From NCBI RefSeq assembly GCF_028372415.1, contig NC_092878.1, positions 317,501-381,500 on the forward strand: a DNA stretch of 64,000 nucleotides, in the 5' to 3' direction. Numbering within the stretch: the stretch's first letter is position 1; each line of letters begins with the position of its first letter. A program made the translations under genes and the position numbers. Shown piece by piece: positions 44,573 through 56,544 of the stretch. A model generated the notes under the pieces. The model made no database searches. It had not been told where the DNA came from and worked only from the letters and a program-made list of their open reading frames with translations. The DNA is from Notamacropus eugenii. Taxonomy: Eukaryota; Chordata; Mammalia; Diprotodontia; Macropodidae.

Positions 44573-45281
44573 GTAAGTTCCTCTTTTTCAGTTTTATTTC
44601 CATACGAATTTGTTGCTTGTGGTATGAGACAACCGATGTGATTTTAGGCAAATTAACATTGTATGTTTTCCTACAAATATAAGAATTTGGTATTTTGTAA
44701 AGTGGTTTCTCCAAACACTTGAGAAATTGTTTATGTGGATGTAATTGTCATCTTTAAATGTATTAAAAAGTATTTTATTTTAAGTGTAATTAAAGTTACT
44801 GTGTATTTTTAAGTATATTAAAATAATTCAAAATTTATAGTGATTTAAGTAATTCAAATTACTTATGGATATTTTTGCTAGTTTGAGGTTTGGTGCATTG
44901 TTAGGTTAAGAGCTAAATAAAAAGAAACCGAAATTAAAATGGGTTGACTATTTTTCTTGGATAGTCTTTCTTGCTCTTTGTGGGATTAAAGGTTCAAAAT
45001 GAGTTTTATAACACATACAGATGATACTGAGGGTTTACAAATGTCAAGAGCTCCATTTTTATGCAGTTTTTTTATATGCATGGTTCTGTAAGCTCTTTTC
45101 TTAACATATAGCCTTGGGAATAAATATGGAAAACTTTATTTCTTGTTAGCACAGGGCATTGCTAAATAAGGGATAACTACTTGCAAAGTCTCTGTTTAAA
45201 CCTTTATTTAGCCACAGATGAATGGATTTAACAGATTTGTTAAGGTCTCCGTAATGTCTTATTAGCAAATACCATCAATTA

Positions 45282-45603
45282 TGCTAGTGTGTGTTCACCC
45301 TTCATTGCCAAAGAAGACCATGCCATCGGAGAGATGATGACATGGCTTGCACTTGACTTTGATTTGAGTGAGGGAGCACTGTGCAGGTCACCAGCCTCAC
45401 TTCTCCTCCAGAACCATCTGAATCCAGTGACCAGATATATTCATCAGGATGACTAGAGATGACCCAGGATCAGACAGTTGGGGTTAAGTGACTTGCCCAA
45501 GGTCACACAGGTAGTGCTTGTCAAGTGTCTGAGGTGAGATTTGAACTCAGGTCCTCCTGACTCCTGCACTGGTGCTCTACCCACTGCACCACCCAGCTGC
45601 CCC
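45282..45603 (-). repeat. tRNA-derived marsupial SINE with 11-bp TSD
   Basis: Minus strand: GGGGCAGCTGGGTGGTGCAG head, GAGTTCAAATCTCACCTCAG, TGTGTGACCTTGGGCAAGTC, then the marsupial-specific body (CAGTCATCCTGATGAATATA, GGTGACCTGCACAGTGCTCC). The flanks ACCATCAATTA at 45,271-45,281 and 45,604-45,614 are identical, giving exact insertion ends. Same family as 55,145-55,345 and 62,374-62,682. Confidence 0.9.
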
Positions 45604-45674
45604 ACCATCAATTACAGCTTTTACTTTGAAACATTATTGGTTACCACCAACCTACTTTCCTTCAAAAATATGAG

Positions 45675-45960
45675 TTCTTAACTTTTTTTGTTTCATGGAC
45701 CCCTTGGCAAACCAAAGAGGACCCCATGGCTGAAGCCTGTGGACCTCTTCAAAGAATATACTTTTTAAAATTCAGTTTTATTTTATGTTCCAAATTCTCT
45801 TCCTCTCACCTCTTCCACCCATTGAAAAGGAAAGAAAAACAAAACCTGATACAAATATGTATAATCAAGCAAAGCAATAAAATGTTTTCACATGCATAAA
45901 ACAGGATTACAAAAGGAATAAATGATATTAAGATGCAGTTATCAATATATTTTTAAACAG
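45675..45960 (-). repeat. Old hAT-like piece and L1 3' terminus
   Basis: AGTTCTTAACTTTTTTTGTT followed by ATGGACCCCTTGG is a hAT-type end; from 45,765 ATTCAGTTTTATTTTATGTT and CACCCATTGAAAAGG are an antisense L1 3' end. Confidence 0.5.
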
Positions 45961-46859
45961 CTGACAGATGCCAGTTTAAGAATCTTTGCTTGAAAATATC
46001 CTGGTCTGGCTAATGATTGAATAAAGTTAGGGAAATAAAGTGAGTTGTCATGTGAAGAACATGCATTTTTTGAAAATAGCATCAAACAAAAATTATCAGC
46101 GTCGAAACCAAAATATAGTGGAAAATGGTTTATTGAAAATGAGTAATGTTGAACCTACTACACAAACATTCTTTGTGTATAGACTAAATGGAGAATACAA
46201 TTTACATAGGGAAACCATTTTTAACTAAGTGTTCTGGCTGTTTTTTCCATCATACACATCTGTCCTCAATCTGGGGTTACACAGCAACTTATAACTTTGA
46301 ATTGACTTTGCCCTCTGGTCCAACTGCTAGTCACCAATGTTAATTATAATTACCATCTCCCAGCCTTCTGCAGGATCTAAAAAGAGTAAGATTGAACTTT
46401 AATGAAATCATGTGAAGGTCAGCAGCTCAGCATGGTCTTTTGAAATGGCAGTGTGTTTAAGACTGATTGCAAATAAAATTCTATGGTCTACTTTGACCAT
46501 AATTACTGAACATTAAAGTAATAAAATCTAATATTTTACAAATATATGTAATATTTATGCACATAAATGTTATATATAAATATATAAATAAAGCAAAATA
46601 TCTAGTATTTTATATTTTTTCTTTGAAGGAAGGAAAAATTTTGTTTGGGGGGGAATTTCTCTTTTCTGGGGTTTTTTATTTCCGGAGAAACTGATAATCT
46701 TTAATATCAACATACTTAACTTGTGCTCTGGGGCTTTGTTATAATTTGAGGAAGTATTAATTACTTTAAATTTCTTTTCATTTTAAATTATTTACTTTTT
46801 TACCTTCCTTAGTGGTAGAGTTGATCTCACAATTATCTAAAATTACTCTTTACATCTTA

Positions 46860-47705
46860 CAGGGGATGTTTTAGACATTGAAGCCTTGACTGTCCTGGGT
46901 TCCAATCTCTTATCACCAACTATGTTTTGGACATTTTGAATTGAATGTCTTAACAGGCAGCTCAAACTCCAAACGTCCAAAAAAGAATTTATCTTTCTTC
47001 CTCCACTCTCCATTCTTCCATATTTTCATACTACAATCAAGAATACTAGCATCATCACAGTATTGATGTCATCCTTGACTCCTCATAATTCATCCCAACT
47101 ATCCAATCTTTTGTCAAGTCTTGTCATATCTACCTCATAACATCCCTTCAATACCTCCTATTTTCTCCACATAGCTACCACCCTGGTAAAGGCATGAGTC
47201 AATTTATGCTTGGACTATTCTAACAGCCATTCTGGTTGTTGTTCATGTCTTACCCACTCCCGTGTATACAAAGTGATTTTACTAAAGAGGTAGGAATGAC
47301 CAAGTTACACACTCCCTTGCACACACTTTGCACTCCAAGTCCATCAGCTGACTTGCTGTCTGTCTTTCAACACTCCACTGCCCATCTCCCTGTTTTCTCA
47401 CTGCCTATAACCAATGACTGGAATATGCTTTCTCTTTGGCTGACTTTCTGTAGGACTTAGTTCAAATCCCACCTTCTGTGGGAGGTCTTTCTAGTGTCTT
47501 CCCCTCTCTTCATCCCTCTGAGATTACCTTCCACTTGCACTGTATGTATCTAATATCTTCATAGATATTGAAATGTCATTTCTACCATAAGAACGTAAGG
47601 GCAGGTGCTCCTGTGGTTTTATCTTTCTTTGCATTCCCAGTGCTAGCACAGGACCTGGCATATGGTCAGTTCTTAATAAATGACTGTTGACTGGATGTTA
47701 ATCTT
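46860..47705 (+). repeat. L2 LINE 3' region
   Basis: GGCAGCTCAAACTCCAAACG, TCATCCTTGACTCCTCATAA, GCTACCACCCTGG, GACTGGAATATGCTTTCTC, CACCTTCTGTGGGAGG and a TGGCATATGGTCAGTTCTTA / AATAAATGA tail: the usual order of L2 3' sequences. Confidence 0.85.
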
Positions 47706-47752
47706 TACTCCCTTTAAGTGAAAAATGAGCTCCTCTTATACTTGCATTTAAG

Positions 47753-47778
47753 TTGTTGTGTGTGTGTGTGTGTGTGTA
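47753..47778. repeat. (TG)n microsatellite
   Basis: About 12 TG units. Confidence 0.9.
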
Positions 47779-48019
47779 TGTTACATATATATTAATATGT
47801 TTCAACTCTATTCCACATTAGATGACCTAATTAATAAAAGATTTCCTATATTAACAGAAACTATCTCGGTTTTGATTTAACAGAAACTAAAACCCATTAG
47901 CACAACCATTGGGTAATAACAGTAACATTTATTACTGATTTACTTAATTAACATACTTTATATATAGGTGTTAGAGTAGGCCTTCCATGTAATCAATCTG
48001 GCAAGTTATGTTCTGTCAT

Positions 48020-48430
48020 AGATCTAGAAGCTGCAGAAGCTTCAAAGTATATCTATTCCTCATTGTACTGTGGCCTTGAGTTTAAGTGACTTGCCCAGTA
48101 TTAGAACCCAGGTCCTCTGACTCCACAGCCAGCAATTCTTTCCATGGTATCATGAATTATTACTTTACTGTGCTCTGGTTCATCTTGAAATATTTGAACT
48201 TATTTTTTTCTTCCTGAAATTGTCCCCATTTTAAATTCTTTCAGCTTTAAACTGATTAGCCCCTGAAAAAGGTTAGGAATCTGGAGTTTTTATTGTTTCA
48301 GTGAGACCCATTGCTTTATTCTGTAAATTTAATTCTATCCTTTCAAGTCTACCTCTGATACATGCTGGCTCTGTGGCTCTGGCCAAGCCACTTAAACTTC
48401 TTACTGCTTTAGAAAATTCTCAAAGCTGCA
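48020..48430. repeat. Two MIR pieces
   Basis: 48,020-48,150 antisense (TTTAAGTGACTTGCCCAGTA, TTAGAACCCAGGTCC). 48,345-48,430 sense (GTGGCTCTGGCCAAGCCACT). Confidence 0.6.
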
Positions 48431-48514
48431 GAGAAGGGACCTGCTTAAATGGACTGAAGAGGTTCCTTACCAGGAACTCCCTGCACTAGTGAAATCCCAA
48501 GTTCAGTCCCTCCC

Positions 48515-48740
48515 CCTGCGTATAAAAGTCATCATTATGGAGCCTCCAACAGTTCAGTTGTTGCTATTAGCACTGCCTGTTGTTTGATGATTGATTTTCT
48601 AGTGCAGAAGTGAAAGACAATCCTTCTGGTCCTAAAGTGTACTTTTTCCATCGTTATTCTACCTGATTGAAGCAAGGGAGCGTGCCAGACAGCAGCCAGG
48701 GCCTCTTCCCTGTATGTTCATTGACAAATAAAATGATGAA
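48515..48740 (+). promoter_or_regulatory. Candidate TATA-bearing element in ARPP19 intron
   Basis: CCCTGCGTATAAAAGTCATC near 48,517 is a good TATA-box context. About 200 bp downstream (48,727) lies AATAAAATGATG. The pair could be a cryptic promoter, a small transcript, or the core of an old LTR. No initiation or splice evidence is visible. Confidence 0.2.
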
Positions 48741-49224
48741 GCTATAGCGGGGGAAAATAGTTCACCTCTCACTTCCCTACTCAGTTTCCTTCCCCTCCCC
48801 CCACAAGTAACCTAACTGATTTTATTAATGGAATTCTGAAATGATTTTCTGCATTTTAATGAACTAAAACATCATAGCAATAAATTAGAGTGATATCTTG
48901 TCAAAGAAACAAGCCACATGTTGACTTTTAAGTCAGATCCATCAGTCACATTTATTCCATTATTTACAAATGGTTTGCAGGGAGTTTTACTCCATTGCAA
49001 TCCCAAGAACTCTGAGAGGCAGACAAAATCAAACAGCTGATGTACTAGAAAAATGACTCTGTAGGGTTACTTTGGTTAAATGTGGTTAAACACCACATTT
49101 AGTGATATTACAGACTAGAAGACAGCAAAGTGTCCCAAGGACCTACTGAGTATTTGTAGAACAAGACATCGTGTTATCTCAAGCTGTTTGGTTTCAGTTG
49201 CTGCAACGTTTATATTAATTAACA

Positions 49225-49470
49225 AAATTTTGTTAATTGTTTGCTGCCAGGGAGAGTACTAAGCTGCTTGGGATAAAAAGAGCAAAAAACAAAATTTCTA
49301 CACTCAAGTTCTATTGAGGGAGACAATATGTATGTGTATTTAAGTACGTATGTAAAAAATTCATGGTTGGAAAGGAGGGCACCAGTAGTTGGGATTATCC
49401 GTAAAAAATGAAATGGTGTACAGCTTTTGGATGAATATATAGGCAATGAGCCCAGTCCTTCCATCACCAC
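49225..49470 (-). repeat. L2 piece
   Basis: GCTTGGGATAAAAAGAGC, CACTCAAGTTCTATTGAGGG, and GAGACAATATGTATGTG are the antisense L2 chain in decayed form. Confidence 0.5.
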
Positions 49471-50129
49471 AGTACAAACAGACTTTAGCTTTGTAACTGA
49501 CCATTAACTTCTACAGTCTACACAGTAGACTTGGTAACACAGCTCCCAGTAAAAAAGATGACCCACTACGGCCTTCATATACTACTTCTCTTTACTACCT
49601 TTTTCAGGTTTGTAAAATGTTTTAAGAATATCGATGCCATCTTTCCTTCATATCATCCTTATTTATCCCTCCTCCTCCCTTTTCCCCCAAATGCTAATGT
49701 ATTTCTTCTGATAGGTACCTCCTTCTTCGGTAGCTACCTGCTACACCATCTAACTGAGAGACGGTAAGAGTACTATCGATAGCAAGTTTTGCCCATTGGA
49801 CATTGCTTCGTCTTATTTATTACTGGCTGATTGAGAACTTATGGTATGATTCATTTTAAGCCCAATCAGCTTAATCATCATCTAGTAGGCGGATGTGTTT
49901 ATCTGTAGACCCACGGACTGAGCTCTGTAAGCCTAATAAGAAAAATTTGCTTTCAGTTTTCCCTGCAATTCAGGAGTACAGTGTCAGTTTTTGGCAAATC
50001 GTCATACCTGACACCTTTATATTTTGTCACCTGGCAGTTTATTCTTTCCAGCGTTAGATCAGTGCGATTGTACGTATGCTTGTTATACATTCCTTACTGA
50101 AGCTGTTTTTCCCCCCATTTCTATTATAG

Positions 50130-50303
50130 CAAAAGTATTTTGACTCTGGGGATTACAACATGGCTAAAGCGAAGATGAAGAACAAGCAGCTTCCTGCTGC
50201 AGCAGCTCCTGACAAAACAGAGGTCACTGGGGACCACATTCCTACTCCGCAGGATCTTCCACAGCGGAAGCCATCCCTTGTCACTAGCAAACTGGTCGGC
50301 TGA
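50130..50303 (+). CDS. ARPP19: ARPP19 exon 3, C-terminal coding exon
   Basis: Starts after TATTATAG and runs to TGA at 50,301-50,303. It encodes [40 protein letters not shown] and [17 protein letters not shown]: 57 residues. The FDSGDY motif is the Greatwall (MASTL) target, Ser62 in human numbering, whose phosphate makes the protein block PP2A-B55 at mitotic entry. RKPS near the end is the protein kinase A site (Ser104 in human, 105 here). The exon is in frame with exon 2 (both phase 0). Human has LPTAAPDK here as I recall it; this copy has LPAAAAPDK, one residue longer, so the full protein would be 113 residues if exon 1 supplies 15. The C-terminal VTSKLVG differs from VASKLAG. No damage is seen. 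Confidence 0.96.
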   Translation, partial: QKYFDSGDYNMAKAKMKNKQLPAAAAPDKTEVTGDHIPTPQDLPQRKPSLVTSKLVG

Positions 50304-50769
50304 TGAAAAGAGCTGAACTGCACGGATCTCCTCATTCCTGTTATTTCTCTCCAGCGTTACTTCTTGGCTTTTTTCCTTCCATACGCTAAGTCCCTGAGAC
50401 TGACAGCTTTGCAGGTAGAGGTAGTGTGTGCTGCTGTTCTTAAGGGAGTCAGCTTTTAAGGATAAACTGTAGTACTTCGGACTAGCTGAACTGCTGAAAA
50501 GGACACATGTTAGAGCAACGTAAAGTAATCTACCTGAAAATAAATGTATATATTGCCTATTCCTTAGTGTAGGACCGGTTCCAGCAAGTAACAAGCAAGT
50601 TTTACAGTTTCACTGTTTTGGCTTTCCTTACTCCTCTTCATTACAGCTTTATATGTTTGTGATTTAATATAATCTCTATTGTGTTGCTTTTTTCTGTATT
50701 TTTCTGTTTAGTTTTGTAAAACAGAGGTTTAAGATCACAAGTTGTTAGATCATGTATTTAAAATGAAAA

Positions 50770-50808
<39 letters not shown>

Positions 50809-51750
50809 AAGTGGAATGTTGAACGATCTCTATCTTTCTCTTCAACTTGAATGGCCTTAAGCCTGTTTCAGCTTTAGCAATAGAATTTTACTTGGGCAAT
50901 ATTTGCCCATCTTGATGTAACCTTTTGTGAATTTAGTGCTTATTACCAGCTGCCTGTTGAAGCTGGGCTTTGTTTGGGTTTGGGGTTTTTTGTTTTTTTT
51001 TTTTAGTTCTGTAGTGTTAGTATACATTTTCTTTTCGAGATGTGAATGAAGTGTGCATGTGGATAGACTGTCGAATTCACTTTTATGCCATTTTTGTAAA
51101 TATAATAGTTTTGCACAACCTCTCGGAAATGTCTGCATTAATTTCACACTAATTAAACAACAGATGATGTGCCACCAGAAACACAAGAGTTCCCACCCCA
51201 AACTCTACAGTTAGAATTTTTGTATAAGTAAGAGTAGTTTCCATCTTGGATTTAGAAAATACCAAACTGGATTACTCATTTAGGTATAGACTTAGGTGTT
51301 TTCATCTGTTACTAATGCCCATGACATTCAGTGGCCTTGGGTGCATATACGTTACGTTGCTAAGGCGTATCTTTTGTCCTATGCAGAACGTTTCATTGTG
51401 ATGTACAAAATTACAAGGCACATAATTGGTAAGATTTTTTAAAATGGAGAATATTTTTATTTTCACACTCAACTTCCCGGAAGCTCCAGAATAAAAAGCC
51501 TTCAGGGCTTTAACCCCATTTATTGCTATTAATTTGACATATTTTAAGAGTAGGATTTGTTGAGGACATTTTGTGCATTTGGAAGTAGAAGCATATACTT
51601 AATTTATAATTATTCTGCTGAATTCTGTATTTAAGACACACTAGCATGGTATTTTTCTTATTGTTTAGTAGCTATTAGATCCTGAGCCTATGTAACTAAT
51701 ATTTGACAATTCTAAATGTACAAATAAAAGGGAATTTTGAACAAGTACAT
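50304..51750 (+). other. ARPP19: ARPP19 3' UTR, minimum and probable extents
   Basis: Poly(A) signals AATAAA occur at 50,539-50,544 and 51,723-51,728, giving a short form of about 250 bases and a longer one of about 1.4 kb. The whole 50.3-54.9 kb stretch is strikingly free of recognisable repeats, which fits a long conserved 3' UTR or flank. Which signal is used cannot be told from the sequence. Confidence 0.55.
50772..50806. repeat. (CA)n microsatellite in ARPP19 3' UTR region
   Basis: About 17 CA units. Confidence 0.95.
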
Positions 51751-54700
51751 GCTTGAAGACTGACATCCCAAAGATATAAGTCAATATGTATGGACCTGTA
51801 ATATTTAGTAAATATTTTTAGTACTAAATTAGAAAAAGGAAACTAAATGAGTTGATCCTCGCTGCAACTGGAACATTTCATTTAAAGAGAGATGAATGTA
51901 TCCCGGTTAAATATTTAAGCCTTAGATATTTTGCTTTTTGTATCCTTTTTTTTAAAATTTGAAATGATATCCATTTAATTTTTTCCCCTGTAACATTCTT
52001 TCCTTAATCTCATTCATGAGCAAGAACAAGTTGAGGCAGGCAGCCTTACCAAGGAGCTAAAAATCTTTATTGCGACTAATTTAGGTAGTTTTGTACACTT
52101 GCCCCCATTTTATGCAGTGACACATTATGACAATATTAGCCCAAAATATGCTACAAATGATGTTTCCCTGTCTATAAATTTCTTTTTGGTATGTATGTGG
52201 GGAATGACAGGTCAGAAGGGGACAGAAGTACAGGCTAATTTTAGGCCCTGAACACACACGTTAATTTCCTTTATTGCCTTCCTGCTACCAAACCTATCAA
52301 GTGACCATAAGTAGATTTAATCGTCTCTGTTGACATTAACAAAACTTTGAGCAAGTTACCGTTTTAAGAACGTTTTGCAGTTACCTTTCTGCCCTCCAAA
52401 AACAGCAGAAAAACAAAATGGAAATATTAAGTAAAAAAAGCATAAATATACTCGAAAAAGGATATCAGATTTGTTTGAGTGAAATTCTCATCTACAAATT
52501 AGCTGTTGTGAGAGTGACTTCAACACTGCAAAACAATCCAGAATGGAATTTTAGGGATTTTTTGCTCATGAAAGACTTAAGTAATGAAATCCTCGTTCAT
52601 CTGAGAGGAGTGAGCTAAGACAGGCACTGCACTGCAAGATTAAAAACACAGTGCTAATCCTGACCATGAAAGAGAAGAATGCTGCCATGGTCCCTGGCAA
52701 ATGACTTACGTGCGGCCTTAGTTTCAGTTTGTTAACACAGGATGCTAATAGTCAATCTACCTCAGAACATGTTGAGGATCTGTGAAATGCTGGTTAAGGG
52801 CCCACTTTAAAATAATTGTGGTTGTCTTTAATAAAGATAAGATTTCCTCAGAAAGCCAACCTGCCTTCTACAAAGTCATAGTGCTTCGGATCTCAGGATT
52901 TTCCATAGGGAAAGATCTGTTAATTAATGATTGGATGTTCATTGTATATTTCCACTAGTAGTGCTCTCAGAACTGGTTGCTGTCCCCCTGCTATGATCAA
53001 TACTTTCTTCCCCAAAGCTCCCTGTTTATTTATAAAAAATGAGGTTTTACTAAGTGGTGTCTTAGGCCATTTCCAATTTTAAATTTTATAATTTTGAATT
53101 TATAGGTTTGAAAATGTTGGCATTTTAGAAAACGTGGATGACGGCAAAACTTAAGAAAACTAGTAGAATACTGAAGAAAATTTCTCAAAAACCAAATTTG
53201 GTCAACCAGTCATGAAAAACAAATTAGCATTTAGTTGAAAACATCTAGCCATTAAAAATAATTATAGATTCAGGTGTTACCCAGGATGCTTAGTTGTTTT
53301 TAGGTAAATAAGCACAGTCTAACTTATTAGAGCTGAATTTTTGATGTAGAATAAACATCTGGGCTGAAATTTGCCTTACTACTCTGACTGGTCTAAGCCA
53401 ATGAGTATAAACAGCATTGTAAAAACCATGTTCAAGGTGCTGCTGATTTTAAAATGAGTTTTTACTAAAGCAGACTGGGAAGGGCTTCTACTTGGACATC
53501 CTTTTTTAACAATTGGAGTTGACGTTTTATATGCTTAAAGTAATGAAACTACTGAGTATCATATGATAGTGACTTTTCTCTAATTAAACATTAATATTAT
53601 TTGATTTAGTCTAAATGATAGGTTTTTCTGTAGCTAACTCAGGTACTGTCTAATCCAAGGGCAAGTAGCCTGTGGTAGGGTCACTGCTAGGTTTAGCAGT
53701 CTTATATTCCATAGCATATTCATATATTTTATCTTCTCTCTCTTTAATTTTTTTTTTGTCCCTCTCCCTCTTTATCTTTGTTTTTGTATTAGGAAATTTC
53801 TTCTCCCACCTTTGTAAATAAGAGGATCAAAACTGAAAATTTCTACTGAAACCTCACTCTAGAACAGATAACCCCAAGGATGTATAAACACCTCAAATGA
53901 CAGATTTATAAGTTTTGACATCCTAAGTTGGGACTAAGCTTCCGGATCTTCTTTATCCTGGAAACTCTTTTCATTTTGTAGCTTTCTAGGTAAGCCATGA
54001 TTAGGCATTAATGTAATATATTTATATAATGTCATTTATCACTTAAGCTAGAAGTTTGAAGTAAAAAGTTAATTCCTTCAGTGCTTTGCCCTCAAATCTT
54101 GTTTTGCATCTCCATCATTGATGATACAGTAGAACACCAATAGAGCATGTATAAAAGAAAGAGATAATCCCTCTTCTGTTCAACAGAGTTGGAAACTAAT
54201 GATGAAATTTGTCAATCCCTTCAAAATTTATACTTGTAAGAGATACAGGAAACTAAAGTGTACTACCCAATTTTTATTGTTGGAACTTGCAGTTTGGGCT
54301 TTTTTAGCTCACTTTATTCTTAGTTTTCAGATTGTGTTGAAGTACATTAACTCTTCATAAATCATATGACAAATATCATTTAAATTTTAGCTCCTATGTG
54401 CTGATTATCATTTGTGTGATGACCTTCCTTTCAAGTTTTATTTTAAAAATTAGAAGCTTACCATGGTAGGAAAAGCTTTTAAGTGGTTATGCCCATAAAG
54501 AATTCATTCTCAGTTTCTTATGTCAGGATAGGAATATTTGCACAGTGGGTCAAAATCTACAGATTAGTTTTCCCAGCTGATTTGGGGTAAAGAGGATCAC
54601 AGGAAGCTGAAAAGTCATTCTTAACTAGACAACAAAACTGTCAGTGCAACACTGTCCTCTAGCAGCTGTGATACTTACATTGGTCCTGTTACTTACAATG

Positions 54701-54930
54701 ATATAACAATTAGTTGACAAAGAACTTTAAGGAGACCCAGGAAATTATTATTTTGGTGCCTTGATATCTTGTGACAAGTTTTCCTGCAGATGGTGCCGAG
54801 TTGAGCCGTAACCACCAATAGACTGTGTAATCTGTCAACTGGACAGCAGCCAAAATACAGGGGTAACTGATAGTATGAATACTGTTTGATGTCTAAACAA
54901 GCTAGCACCACAAACTGTTTAACTTTTTTC
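51751..54930. other. Repeat-poor flank downstream of ARPP19
   Basis: AT-rich and without clear coding or repeat landmarks over 3 kb; could be extended 3' UTR (other AATAAA near 52,831) or conserved non-coding sequence. Confidence 0.4.
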
Positions 54931-54934
54931 TTTA

Positions 54935-55600
54935 TAATGTTCATTAAATTTAGTTGTGCCAGGTGTCGGAGGTAGGACAAAAAACATCCAGACTTCAAGA
55001 AGTTCATGGCCTTGGGGAGGAGGAAAAGGGGAGAGATACTGCATGTATTCAGATATAAAATAAAGGGGCCATCCTCTGACTACTTCTTAAAGAGGCCTAT
55101 TCACTGAATGGGCCTTACCTCACCCTAAGTGAGTTCCCATGGCATCCTGAGTCATCTCCAGTCATCCTGATGAATATATGGTCACTGGATTCAGATGGGT
55201 CTGGAGGAGAAGCGAGGCTGGTGACCTGCACAGCCCTCCCTCACTCAAAACAAAGTCAAGTGCAAGTCATGTCATTATTTCTCTGATGGCATGGTCTTCT
55301 TCGGCAACCAAGGACAAACACTATAACAACAACAATATGGAGAGTATTTTTTTGGTAATGGGGAAGGATGCAACTCACTAGCAATTGGAGGGATGGTGGC
55401 TCTTGCAGCCAGACATCATGCTTGGGATACGGGGGAATGCATTCCAGGCACGGAGAAATGCCTTGTGCAAAAAGACAAAAAGGATGGAAGGCTAAGAATC
55501 AGCAAGTAAGTCAGTTTGGCTATGCTTACTGCATGTTGGACATTGAGGTTGAAATTTTTGCCATGGACCACAGGGCACAGATTATGCCTTCCTTGTCAAT
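54935..55600. repeat. L2 pieces (minus) around a marsupial SINE 3' half (plus)
   Basis: 54,955-55,085 and 55,345-55,520 carry antisense L2 words (GTGCCAGGTGTCGGAGG; GCATTCCAGGCACGGAG). Between them 55,145-55,345 is the 3' half of the SINE seen at 62.4 kb (CAGTCATCCTGATGAATATA, GGTCACTGGATTCAGATGG, GTGACCTGCACAGCCCTCC, CAAGTGCAAGTCATGTCATT, ACAACAACAA tail). Confidence 0.65.
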
Positions 55601-55779
55601 ACAATGATTTCATAACTGCAAAGCCGTCAAACCATCAAGATGAAGACTTGTGAGTATTACACTAGTATTGTGTACCATTATAGTTATTTGCTATATTTCA
55701 CCAATAAATGCAGTAACAAAGCAAGTTTCATCTGACTTCTACATACAGGAGCACGTATATGATCAACACATGGTAATAA

Positions 55780-56540
55780 GCACCATGCTCATGGCACCTT
55801 CAGGCACTTAGGGGGATACAAAGAATGAAATGTAGTTCTTGACCACAAAAAATTCAAAATCACAGAAAAGACCAGTGATTTGGCAATCAATAGGCTGGCA
55901 AGGACCTTTGAAAACAGCATCAGTAAAACCGTGGAAAGATTGTAAAGAATTACATTAAATGGGTGGTGAAGAAACAGAGGCAGTGGAACAAAGACTACTA
56001 CATTAAGAAATTGTGAAAGGAAGAATGAGAGGACAGTACCTTGGAGGAGCAGAATGAGTGAAGGTTTACAGATGAGACCTAAGCATTCACAGGGAAAGAA
56101 AGTGGAATGAGAATAAAGAGAAAAGAAGGGATAAATAGAGCAAAGTACCAGAGAAGGGATAGGAATAGAACCAATGGTACAGAGTTATTCTTGGAAGGAG
56201 ATGAGTAACTCAGGGACAAGGAGAGAATGATCTAAAAGTTAGATGGTGAAGAAAGAAAAGAAACTGGATGTAAAGCAGGGAAGTGAAGGAGTCAGCCCTG
56301 GGGATGCAAAGAAAGGTGAAAACAATCCTTGCCCTTGAAGAGTTCACAATCAAATGAAGGAGGGCACATAGTGGGAAGGTAGGATTTGAGTAAAGTGCTA
56401 GAAAAATATGGAAAAGGTTTAAGCAGGCAAGAGAAATTGAAAGATCAGGGAGAGAAGAATTAAAGTGGCCAAAAAGATGTGGATTATTTGAAGGTTGCGC
56501 CAGCTGAGTTAATAATTGGGGTTTATTGTCCTGTACAGTT
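55780..56540 (-). repeat. L2-type LINE piece
   Basis: GGGATACAAAGAATGAAATG at the start; then GGGTGGTGAAGAAACAGAGG and GGGGATGCAAAGAAAGG / CCCTTGAAGAGTTCACAATC, the antisense L2 phrases, in decayed form and possibly from two copies. Confidence 0.5.
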
Positions 56541-56544
56541 AAGA

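Larger units (their letters stand above)
44573..50129 (+). other. ARPP19: ARPP19 intron 2
   Basis: A 5.56-kb intron with GTAAGT donor and TATTATAG acceptor. It contains a SINE (45.3 kb), L1-like and hAT-like scraps (45.7-46.0 kb), an L2 (46.9-47.7 kb) and MIR pieces. An intron of this size shows the gene is the original locus, not a processed copy. Confidence 0.9.

Noticed and set aside
44450-50303. Possibility that the gene is ENSA or a processed ARPP19 copy
   Set aside because: Exon 2 residues ([16 protein letters not shown]) fit ARPP19 and not ENSA. A 5.6-kb intron with canonical borders excludes a retrocopy.
50124-50594. 156-codon minus-strand frame across ARPP19 exon 3
   Set aside because: It is the antisense shadow of the real exon plus 3' UTR, with no domain or splice support.
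130-50806. CRISPR-like or other spaced direct repeats
   Set aside because: The only regular arrays are dinucleotide microsatellites; no repeat-spacer structure exists.
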